A stretch of 28,066 nt of DNA, taken from positions 1-28,066 of the forward strand of contig UQXK01000021.1 in the NCBI GenBank assembly GCA_900544985.1, given 5' to 3'. The stretch is from an uncultured Eubacteriales bacterium. Lineage in GTDB: Bacteria; Bacillota; Clostridia; Oscillospirales; CAG-272. The position numbers and the translations under genes are program-made. Positions 6,630-13,047 of this stretch are shown here, piece after piece; the first letter of the stretch is position 1, and the number at the start of each line of letters is the position of its first letter. The notes under the pieces were generated by a model. That model ran no database searches, was not told the origin of the DNA, and was given only the letters and a program-made list of their open reading frames with translations.

Positions 6630-8567
6630 TTATTTTGTCTCCTTGTTTTTTGTGTAATTTAAAAGTCCGCCGGAAAGGAGTATTTCTCTCTGTCTTTCCG
6701 TTGCGTTGAGGTTTAATACTATCTTTTCATTTGTTGTTTTATCCAGAAGAAGGATTTCGTTCTTTGTTCCGATGGAATCGTTGAATCCGGATATTTCTAT
6801 GTCGTCGCCCTCGTTTATCTTATCGTAATCCTCGGGATTTTTGAATGTGAGAGGAATTATTCCGAAGTTTATAAGGTTTGCCATGTGTATTCTTGCAAAG
6901 CTCTTTGCGACAACGGCTTTTATTCCGAGATAAAGCGGAACGAGCGCCGCGTGTTCGCGGGAAGAGCCCTGACCGTAGTTTGTTCCGCCCACGATTATGC
7001 CGCCGCCGAGTTTCTTTGCTCTTTCGGGAAATTCTTTGTCGCATACCGTAAAGCAGAAGTTAGAAAGATACGGAACGTTTGAACGGTAGGGAAGTATCTT
7101 TGTTCCCGCGGGCATTATATGGTCTGTTGTTATGTTGTCCCCGACTTTGAGTGCCGTTTTGCAGACAAGGTCTTCTGCCGGAGCGGCGCCTTTGGGTATC
7201 GGCTTTATATTCGGACCGCGTTCTACCGTTATGCTTGCGGCGTCTTCGGGCGCTGCGGGAAGCTCTATAAGATTGTCGTTTATTTTCATCTTTTCGGGAA
7301 GAGCTATCTTCGGAGCGTTTCCGAGCTTTCTCGGGTCTGTGAGGACTCCCGCAACAGCGCTTGCCGCCGCCGTCTGGGGAGAAACGAGGTAAACCTTTGC
7401 GTCGGCGGTTCCGCTTCTCGCCTCAAAATTGCGGTTGAATGTACGAAGGCTTACTCCCGCGGATTTCGGGGAAAATCCCATTCCTATGCAGGGACCGCAG
7501 GCGCATTCGAGTATTCTCGCTCCTGCCGCTACCATGTCGGAGAGCGCTCCGCATTCGGAAAGCATTGTGAGAACTTCCTTCGAACCGGGGGAAACGGAAA
7601 GCTCTACATCGGGGTGCACCGTTTTGCCTTTGAGCATTGCCGCAACGGTGAGCATATCGAGCATTGATGAGTTTGTGCAGGAACCGATGCATACCTGGTC
7701 TATCTTCATGCCCTCTATTTCGCTTACGGGGCGTACATTGTCGGGACTGTGAGGACATGCCGCGAGCGGAACGAGAGATGAAAGGTCGACCGTGAGAGTT
7801 TCATCGTATGTTGCGTCGGGATCGGGAGAGAGCGGAACAAAATCCTTTTCTCTTTCCTGCGACTTTAAAAATTCGAGCGTTATTTCATCGGAGGGGAATA
7901 TGGATGTCGTGGCACCGAGCTCCGCGCCCATGTTTGTTATTGTCGCTCTTTCGGGAACGGAGAGTGTTTTTATGCCTTCTCCGTAATATTCTACGACTTT
8001 GCCGACGCCGCCCTTTACGCCGAGCTTTGAAAGAACGTAGAGTATGACGTCCTTTGCTCCGACATAGTCGGGAAGCTTTCCGACAAGCTCTACTCCGAGT
8101 ATTTTCGGCATATTTATGTAGTAAGCGCCGCCGCCCATTGCGACCGCAACGTCAAGACCGCCCGCGCCCATTGCGAGCATTCCGAGTCCTCCCGCCGTCG
8201 GCGTGTGGCTGTCGGAGCCGATTAGCGTTTTGCCCGGAATTCCGAAGCGTTCGAGATGGACCTGATGGCAGATTCCGTTGCCGGGACGTGAAAAACGTAT
8301 GCCGTGTTTTTTCGTTACAGTCTGGATATATCTGTGGTCGTCGGCGTTTTCGAATCCGGCTTGGAGCGTGTTGTGATCTATATATGCGACGGAAAGCTCT
8401 GTTTTGACTCTTTCCGTTCCCATTGCTTCGAATTGGAGATATGCCATAGTACCTGTGGCGTCCTGCGTAAGCGTCTGGTCTATTTTAAGACCTATTTCCG
8501 TTCCGGGTATCATTTCTCCGCTTACAATGTGATTTTTTATTATTTTCTGTGCGATCGTAAGTCCCAT
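6630..8567 (-). CDS. acn: aconitate hydratase (short, mitochondrial-like form)
   Basis: A 645-residue aconitase, interconverting citrate and isocitrate through a [4Fe-4S] cluster. The cluster ligands are visible as Cys297 (CIGSCTN), Cys357 and Cys360 (CACGPC). Other motifs are GSDSHTPTAGG at 117-127, TTDHIMPAG and the C-terminal active-site loop GSSREHAA at 534-541. The length fits the short aconitase group rather than the roughly 900-residue AcnA. AAAGGA precedes the ATG. The gene follows the GntR regulator by 12 bases and runs directly into icd, so the three genes are almost certainly cotranscribed. Homoaconitase or isopropylmalate isomerase is less likely given the single-chain form and the neighbours. 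Confidence 0.94.
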   Translation of the reverse strand: MGLTIAQKIIKNHIVSGEMIPGTEIGLKIDQTLTQDATGTMAYLQFEAMGTERVKTELSVAYIDHNTLQAGFENADDHRYIQTVTKKHGIRFSRPGNGICHQVHLERFGIPGKTLIGSDSHTPTAGGLGMLAMGAGGLDVAVAMGGGAYYINMPKILGVELVGKLPDYVGAKDVILYVLSKLGVKGGVGKVVEYYGEGIKTLSVPERATITNMGAELGATTSIFPSDEITLEFLKSQEREKDFVPLSPDPDATYDETLTVDLSSLVPLAACPHSPDNVRPVSEIEGMKIDQVCIGSCTNSSMLDMLTVAAMLKGKTVHPDVELSVSPGSKEVLTMLSECGALSDMVAAGARILECACGPCIGMGFSPKSAGVSLRTFNRNFEARSGTADAKVYLVSPQTAAASAVAGVLTDPRKLGNAPKIALPEKMKINDNLIELPAAPEDAASITVERGPNIKPIPKGAAPAEDLVCKTALKVGDNITTDHIMPAGTKILPYRSNVPYLSNFCFTVCDKEFPERAKKLGGGIIVGGTNYGQGSSREHAALVPLYLGIKAVVAKSFARIHMANLINFGIIPLTFKNPEDYDKINEGDDIEISGFNDSIGTKNEILLLDKTTNEKIVLNLNATERQREILLSGGLLNYTKNKETK

Positions 8568-8579
8568 ATTATTTTCCTT

Positions 8580-9233
8580 TCATTTTTGTATTATCGAAAG
8601 AAGATTGTCAAGAGCGTGTTCCACGTGACGCGACATGAGTCTGTCGGCGTTTTCCATATCCTTCTTTTCTATGGCGTCGCAGATCTGTTTGTGTTCTTCG
8701 AACGATTTTTCTATTCTGCCTTCTACTGTGAGAGATAGCTTTCTGTAAGAGGCTATGTATCTGTGAAGCTCCGAAAGCGTCTTGCACAGCATTCTGCTTT
8801 CACACGCGCGGTATATTATATCGTGAAAGTCGGAATCGAGGTCTTTGACGCGCTCTACATTTCCTTTTGATATAAAGAACTCCGTAAGTTCGGTATTTTC
8901 TCTTAAATGACGGACCGTTGAATCATCTGCTTTTTCCGCAGTTATGCGCGCGGCAAGACCTTCCAGACGCATTCTTATCATATATATATCTATAAGATCT
9001 TTTTCCGATATGCCTATTACGAAAGCGCCCTTGTTTGGTATCAGCTTTATAAGCCCCTCACGGTCGAGGCGTTGCAGCGCTTCTCTTACGGGCGTTCTGC
9101 TTACGCCGAGCTCTGCGGAAAGCTTCATTTCCGTAACGGCTTCTCCTGCCGTGAGTTTTTGAGAGAGGATTTGATCTTCGAGAGTTTTATAAACTTTTTC
9201 TTCAAGGCTTGAATTTCCGTTTTCCTGAAACAT
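8580..9233 (-). CDS. GntR family regulator, FCD (FadR) subfamily
   Basis: A 217-residue regulator with an N-terminal winged helix (about residues 10-75; ELGVSRTPVREALQRLDREGLI is the recognition region) and an all-helical FCD ligand-binding domain (about 85-212), including DSDFHDIIYRACESRM and the HKQICDAIEKKDMENADRLMSRHVEHA metal/ligand-binding segment of the family. Such FCD domains often bind small carboxylates, so citrate or a relative is a reasonable guess, not shown here. GGAGG lies 8 bases before the ATG. The gene sits inside the operon between Re-citrate synthase and aconitase, and a matching palindrome covers the operon promoter, which points to autoregulation. Confidence 0.92.
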   Translation of the reverse strand: MFQENGNSSLEEKVYKTLEDQILSQKLTAGEAVTEMKLSAELGVSRTPVREALQRLDREGLIKLIPNKGAFVIGISEKDLIDIYMIRMRLEGLAARITAEKADDSTVRHLRENTELTEFFISKGNVERVKDLDSDFHDIIYRACESRMLCKTLSELHRYIASYRKLSLTVEGRIEKSFEEHKQICDAIEKKDMENADRLMSRHVEHALDNLLSIIQK

Positions 9234-9271
9234 CGTTTTTTCCTCCGTCTCTTTTGTTTTTCGGAAATCTC

Positions 9272-10645
9272 TTAAATTTTAAATTTGCCGGGAGCGAGCT
9301 TTTCGATGAGCGATTCGAGCTCTTCGTCGGTCATTATCGTGACTCTTCCGTCGGTGTAGAATTTGTCTATCTCTTCTTTCATCTTTACGACGAGTTCGTC
9401 TTTTTTGCTTACCGCGTCGTTTTCGGGAAGAGAATAGTGCGTGTTTATCCAGTACGCGATTCCTGCAAGTCCCGACGTGTTCGATATCGAAACTGCGGCG
9501 GGAACGCCGAGCACGCTCTGCGTATCGAATATATTGTATATCTCCGCGTCCTTCATAAGACCGTCTGCGTGTATTCCCGCGCGTGTCACGTTGAAGTTGG
9601 AGCCTACGAACGGCGTCATAGGAGGAATATCGTATCCGAGAACATTTTTATAGTATTCGGCAATCTCTGTTATAACTTCCGGGTTCATGCCGTCAAAGGA
9701 ACCGCGAATGGAAGCGTATTCTATAACCATTGCTTCAAGCGGGATATTGCCCGTTCTTTCTCCTATTCCGAGCAGGGAACAGTTGACGGCGGAGGCACCG
9801 TAGAGCCATGCCGCGGTGGCGTTGGGAACGGCTTTGTAAAAATCATTATGGCCGTGCCATTCGAGCATATTGCTCGGAACTTCCGCGTAGTGATGAAGTC
9901 CGTAAACTATACCGGGAACGCTTCTGGGGAGCGCTACTTCGCTGTACGGTATACCGTAACCCATTGTATCGCACATACGTATTTTTACGGGGATTCCCGC
10001 CTGTTCGGAAAGCGCGGTAAGCTCGTTTACGAAAGGAACGACGAAACCGTAAAAATCGGCGCGCGTTATATCTTCGAGATGGCAGCGCGGACGTACCCCC
10101 GCACTGAAAGCGTCGTATACGACGGAAAGATAATGTGCCATCGCCTGCGAGCGCGTCATGCCGAGCTTTTTGAATATATGATAGTCGGAACAGCTTACAA
10201 GTATTCCCGTTTCCTTTATTCCGAGGTCGCGGACGAGGTTGAAATCGTCTTTTGAGGCGCGTATCCATGTTGTGACTTCGGGAAATTCGTATCCGAGCGC
10301 CATGCATTTTTCTACGGCTTCGCGGTCTTTTTTGCTGTATACAAAAAATTCGCTTTGTCTTATAATGCCTTTTTTGCCGCCTAAGCGGTTTAACATTTTA
10401 TATATATCAACTATCTGGTCGGACGTGTATGGCGCGCGGGACTGCTGTCCGTCGCGGAACGTAGTGTCCGTTATCCATATATCTTCCGGCATGGCAAGCG
10501 GAACTCTTCTGTGGTTGAAGGGAATCTTCGGTACCTCAGTATAAGGATATATATCGCGGTACAGGTTCGGATCTTTGACATCCTGCAACGAGTATTTGTA
10601 TTGTGAAAATTCGAGAAGATGGCTTGCGGAGCTTCTTTCCAGCAT
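9272..10645 (-). CDS. Re-citrate synthase (isopropylmalate/homocitrate synthase-like)
   Basis: A 457-residue member of the HMGL/alpha-isopropylmalate synthase superfamily. Motifs: DTTFRDGQQ at 60-68, the arginine- and metal-binding start of the TIM barrel, and HGHND further on as metal ligands, followed by NCSLLGIGERTGN. Length and sequence style (SQYKYSLQDVKDPNLYRDIYPYTEVPKIPF at the start) fit the Re-face citrate synthase described from Clostridium kluyveri, which condenses acetyl-CoA and oxaloacetate in anaerobes. Aconitase and isocitrate dehydrogenase in the same operon support citrate as product; homocitrate synthase is the alternative. I placed the start at ATG 10645 because AGGAGG lies 7 bases upstream and the promoter's start point lies inside the longer reading frame. 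Confidence 0.88.
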   Translation of the reverse strand: MLERSSASHLLEFSQYKYSLQDVKDPNLYRDIYPYTEVPKIPFNHRRVPLAMPEDIWITDTTFRDGQQSRAPYTSDQIVDIYKMLNRLGGKKGIIRQSEFFVYSKKDREAVEKCMALGYEFPEVTTWIRASKDDFNLVRDLGIKETGILVSCSDYHIFKKLGMTRSQAMAHYLSVVYDAFSAGVRPRCHLEDITRADFYGFVVPFVNELTALSEQAGIPVKIRMCDTMGYGIPYSEVALPRSVPGIVYGLHHYAEVPSNMLEWHGHNDFYKAVPNATAAWLYGASAVNCSLLGIGERTGNIPLEAMVIEYASIRGSFDGMNPEVITEIAEYYKNVLGYDIPPMTPFVGSNFNVTRAGIHADGLMKDAEIYNIFDTQSVLGVPAAVSISNTSGLAGIAYWINTHYSLPENDAVSKKDELVVKMKEEIDKFYTDGRVTIMTDEELESLIEKLAPGKFKI

Positions 10646-10666
10646 TATTCTGCCTCCTGTTTCATG

Positions 10667-10682
10667 TAATTGTATACAATTA
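10667..10682. promoter_or_regulatory. probable GntR operator
   Basis: TAATTGTATACAATTA is a perfect 16-bp palindrome. The GTATAC core with flanking TT/AA fits the GT-AC half-site style of FadR-type GntR regulators. It overlaps the -10 and the expected transcription start of the Re-citrate synthase promoter, so binding should repress. The regulator itself is the operon's second gene. Confidence 0.72.
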
Positions 10683-10707
10683 TACAAATATACCTCGTTG
10701 TTGTCAA
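10679..10707 (-). promoter_or_regulatory. promoter of the Re-citrate synthase operon
   Basis: On the minus strand, TTGACA (10702-10707), a 17-base spacer and TATAAT (10679-10684): a full consensus sigma-A promoter about 34 bases upstream of the start codon, with AGGAGG in between. A promoter this strong implies control by repression. Confidence 0.9.
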
Positions 10708-10750
10708 TAGTAAAATAAAAAATAATCTTATTCAATTTTCTATATATATA

Positions 10751-10784
10751 AAAACCTCCGAAAACAAAAGCTTTCGGAGGTTTT
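10751..10784 (-). terminator. terminator after the unknown membrane protein gene
   Basis: A 13-bp perfect stem, AAAACCTCCGAAA (10751-10763) with its complement (10772-10784), 8 bases beyond the stop of the minus-strand gene, with a T-run after it in that direction. Confidence 0.88.
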
Positions 10785-10792
10785 GGATATTT

Positions 10793-11968
10793 TTATCTGT
10801 CGATACAGTTTCTTTCCAACGCGCCCAAGAATCCGTTTGAGCTGAATACCGTATATTCGCCGATTTTTTCGCCTGTATCGATTTCACGCATATGTCCGTT
10901 CGAATCTTTAAAGTAACAATGTAAAGGAATACAAGTTATAATAATACATTTTTTTACATCGCTTTCAAATGCGTAATTTTGCTTTGAATAAATTGAAAAA
11001 AGTTCCTTTTTACCTATATGTACTGTTCGTTTGAACAGCAAAAAATCTTTGTCGCTGAATATTATAGAAATATTTTTTCTTTTACCCGAGATCATTTTGC
11101 ATTTATAATCTTTTCCGTATGCCGTGACGGTGAATGATTCTCCCTCTGTTTTTTTGAAAACAGAGAGGTACGGTTTTTTTATATTTGACAGTTCAAATCC
11201 GCATTCCGCAGATACTTTTTTGAGTTTGGAAATAAAATTTTTTCTTTTTTTGAATCTTTTGAAATTTATAAGTAAAAAACTTACTGCTATTATAACTATA
11301 AGTTCAGATATTATCTGCCAAAAATATTTTTTGATGATGTATGCGTATGTATAAAGTCCGGGAACATAAGCCATTGCTATATAGAACCCGATCGTATAAA
11401 TTAAAGTTATTAAACATAGGTATGCAAAAATTATCAATATCTCGTTTTTTGAGGGAAGATCTTTGTTTCGTAACCATCTTCTTCTTATATCGTAAATTGT
11501 AAACCAATTAACTAATAAAAAAATAAGACCGATGAAGATGCCAACCAAAAGTTTTTTTATATCTTGATTCAGACCTGCGTTTCCGAAAAGCAGTGTTTGA
11601 ATATCACTGTAATCAAATGCGAATGAGCTGATTAGTGACAGAATCAAGCAGACAACGGTATCCGTTAAAAAATCGGAAGAGATAAAAACGCGTACAAAAG
11701 ATTTGGTTTTACCGGAATTATCAGATAAATTGCAGGATTCGGTGAAATGTTTTTTTGCGCGTTTGTTATAGTTATAAAATGCCCATGTGACGCTGAGAGC
11801 AACAAAAAGCATTATTGCAAGGCTCCACCCTGAAATATTTTCTTCATTGAATTTTTCCGTAAATCTTTTAAAGAGTAGATTTACAATATTGAAGATGGCA
11901 AAAAAGCAGAAGAATTTTACAGTTGCCCTTACAGCGGATAAAAATATGTATTTGATTTGTTTGTTCAT
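10793..11968 (-). CDS. multi-pass membrane protein of unknown function
   Basis: A 391-residue protein I do not recognise. The N-terminal two thirds hold about six hydrophobic helices (near residues 10-32, 46-64, 101-121, 137-157, 180-205 and 222-240). A soluble basic domain of about 150 residues follows, beginning with a Lys/Arg cluster (NFKRFKKRKN) that should face the cytosol. Base composition is lower in GC and codon use more AT-rich than in its neighbours, possibly a sign of recent acquisition. I chose ATG 11968 over GTG 11974 because AGGAG is 8 bases before the ATG and too close to the GTG. It has its own promoter and terminator, so it is a single-gene unit. Confidence 0.75.
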   Translation of the reverse strand: MNKQIKYIFLSAVRATVKFFCFFAIFNIVNLLFKRFTEKFNEENISGWSLAIMLFVALSVTWAFYNYNKRAKKHFTESCNLSDNSGKTKSFVRVFISSDFLTDTVVCLILSLISSFAFDYSDIQTLLFGNAGLNQDIKKLLVGIFIGLIFLLVNWFTIYDIRRRWLRNKDLPSKNEILIIFAYLCLITLIYTIGFYIAMAYVPGLYTYAYIIKKYFWQIISELIVIIAVSFLLINFKRFKKRKNFISKLKKVSAECGFELSNIKKPYLSVFKKTEGESFTVTAYGKDYKCKMISGKRKNISIIFSDKDFLLFKRTVHIGKKELFSIYSKQNYAFESDVKKCIIITCIPLHCYFKDSNGHMREIDTGEKIGEYTVFSSNGFLGALERNCIDR

Positions 11969-12006
11969 TGTCACATCTCCTCGAAAGTATTTTATATATC
12001 AACTAC

Positions 12007-12035
12007 ATTATACAGGAAATTTTTTGTGTTTTCAA
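12007..12035 (-). promoter_or_regulatory. promoter of the unknown membrane protein gene
   Basis: On the minus strand, TTGAAA (12030-12035), a 17-base spacer and TATAAT (12007-12012), about 40 bases upstream of the start. The remaining sequence to 12201 shows nothing else I can support. Confidence 0.78.
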
Positions 12036-12201
12036 GGTATGAGTTTTTTGATCGGAAAAGGGGAAAGGCATATGAAAAATTTTAAAAAAATGTGATGTTT
12101 GCGACCGGTAGTAAGCGTTTTTTTACGGAGAAAAGTTAACGCACGGTTTCACTGTTACTTATAATTTTGCGCCAAAACGCCTAATAAATGGAGAGAAAAA
12201 T

Positions 12202-12231
12202 AAAACTTCCACGCTGACGCGTGGAAGTTTT
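12202..12231 (-). terminator. terminator of tRNA-Gln
   Basis: A 13-bp perfect stem, AAAACTTCCACGC (12202-12214) with GCGTGGAAGTTTT (12219-12231), followed by a T-rich run in the minus direction. The stem begins at the last base of the tRNA's CCA end. Confidence 0.85.
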
Positions 12232-12308
12232 GGCTGGGATAGCTGGACTCGAACCAGCGAAATGCAAGAGTCAAAGTCTTGTGCCTTAACCAACTTGGCT
12301 ATATCCCA
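12231..12308 (-). tRNA. tRNA-Gln (anticodon UUG), CCA encoded
   Basis: The minus strand folds into a full cloverleaf of 78 bases including CCA: acceptor TGGGATA/TATCCCA, D arm GCC...GGC, anticodon arm CAAGA-CTTTGAC-TCTTG with TTG as anticodon, T arm GCTGG-TTCGAGT-CCAGC, and discriminator G. The U-A first pair of the acceptor is usual for bacterial tRNA-Gln. It stands alone with its own promoter, an unusually long leader of about 110 bases, and an immediate terminator. Confidence 0.96.
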
Positions 12309-12320
12309 ATATTCGATATT

Positions 12321-12430
12321 TTGATGCAGGTTTGCGATTTGCAGGAGTTTTGTGTTACGGCTATACCCGTTTAAAACGAAGAGTGAATTTATTTATTTCA
12401 TCAATACAAATCTGCGATTTGTAGGGTTAT
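12321..12430 (-). repeat. repeat B, copy 2, in the tRNA-Gln leader
   Basis: On the minus strand it begins ATAACCCTACAAATCGC, continues with GATTTGTATTGATG, and after an AT-rich spacer reads GGGTATAGCCGT, as in copy 1 at 1048-1123. A second, degenerate module follows: AACTCCTGCAAATCGCA and later TGCATCAAAA. It fills almost the whole stretch between the tRNA promoter and the tRNA. Confidence 0.6.
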
Positions 12431-12458
12431 TATATCACACTTTTTCTTGCATTGTCAA
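12429..12458 (-). promoter_or_regulatory. promoter of tRNA-Gln
   Basis: On the minus strand, TTGACA (12453-12458), an 18-base spacer ending in TGTGA, and TATAAT (12429-12434), both hexamers perfect. Transcription should begin within the first bases of repeat B copy 2. Confidence 0.85.
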
Positions 12459-12518
12459 TAGAAAAGTGAAGCTTTATACATAAAGTGTACAATAATGGTT
12501 TAAGACAACCGGGAAAGC

Positions 12519-12558
12519 AAAAACGCCGACGGACCTATAAACGACCGAGGCGTTTTTT
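12519..12558 (-). terminator. terminator after the YccF gene
   Basis: AAAAACGCC (12519-12527) pairs with GGCGTTTTT (12549-12557), with an inner CGG/CCG contact and T-runs on both outer sides. It lies 27 bases beyond the YccF stop. Confidence 0.75.
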
Positions 12559-12584
12559 GAATTGTTTATGTGGATTTTGCAGTT

Positions 12585-12941
12585 TTATCTTACTTCCGCT
12601 CCGAAGGGAAGGAGCGCAAGTTTCATGAATTTGAACGACTGGATTCCGAAGGGAATACCTACTATCGTTATGCAGTTGAGTATTCCGGAAACAAGATAGC
12701 TTGCCGCCATGCCGATCCCGAAAAAGACAAGCCATATGAAATTTACTATCGGGTGTCTGTCAAAATGTATATGGACTTCTTTTCCGAACGGCGCAAAATT
12801 CAATTTTGCGAATTTAAAGCATTGCATTCCGAACGGGATTCCGACTATTGTTATGCAAAGCACAAGACCGCCCAAAAACCACAGAAGACTGTTTATAAAT
12901 CCGCCGAGAAAAAACCATATTATATTGCCGATAAAGCGCAT
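12585..12941 (-). CDS. YccF domain-containing membrane protein
   Basis: A 118-residue membrane protein made of two similar halves. Each half has a hydrophobic stretch ending in CITIVGIPFGMQCFKFAKL or the near copy CITIVGIPFGIQSFKFMKL, then xxPFG. This duplicated IVGIPFG motif defines the YccF (DUF307) family. About four membrane segments. AAAGGAG stands 8 bases before the ATG. It has its own promoter and terminator. Function is unknown in the family. Confidence 0.92.
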   Translation of the reverse strand: MRFIGNIIWFFLGGFINSLLWFLGGLVLCITIVGIPFGMQCFKFAKLNFAPFGKEVHIHFDRHPIVNFIWLVFFGIGMAASYLVSGILNCITIVGIPFGIQSFKFMKLALLPFGAEVR

Positions 12942-12993
12942 TGAATATCTCCTTTTACAAACAGATGATAAGGCAAAGACCTCTTTATAGATT

Positions 12994-13023
12994 ATTATAA
13001 TATCTAACCTTTCGGTATGTCAA
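12994..13023 (-). promoter_or_regulatory. promoter of the YccF gene
   Basis: On the minus strand, TTGACA (13018-13023), an 18-base spacer and TATAAT (12994-12999), about 50 bases upstream of the start codon. No convincing terminator for the ABC permease gene lies between 12942 and 13047, so read-through from that gene is possible. Confidence 0.8.
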
Positions 13024-13047
13024 TATAAGATAATGTTTTATACATTT

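Noticed and set aside
5693..10255. Long plus-strand open frames opposite icd, aconitase and Re-citrate synthase
   Set aside because: They are mirror frames of well-conserved enzymes, with Phe/Tyr/Arg/Cys-rich translations, no family motifs and no ribosome binding sites.
12309..12430. A T-box or amino-acid riboswitch in the tRNA-Gln leader
   Set aside because: I find no T-box sequence, no specifier loop and no antiterminator alternative; the leader precedes a tRNA, not a synthetase or biosynthesis gene.
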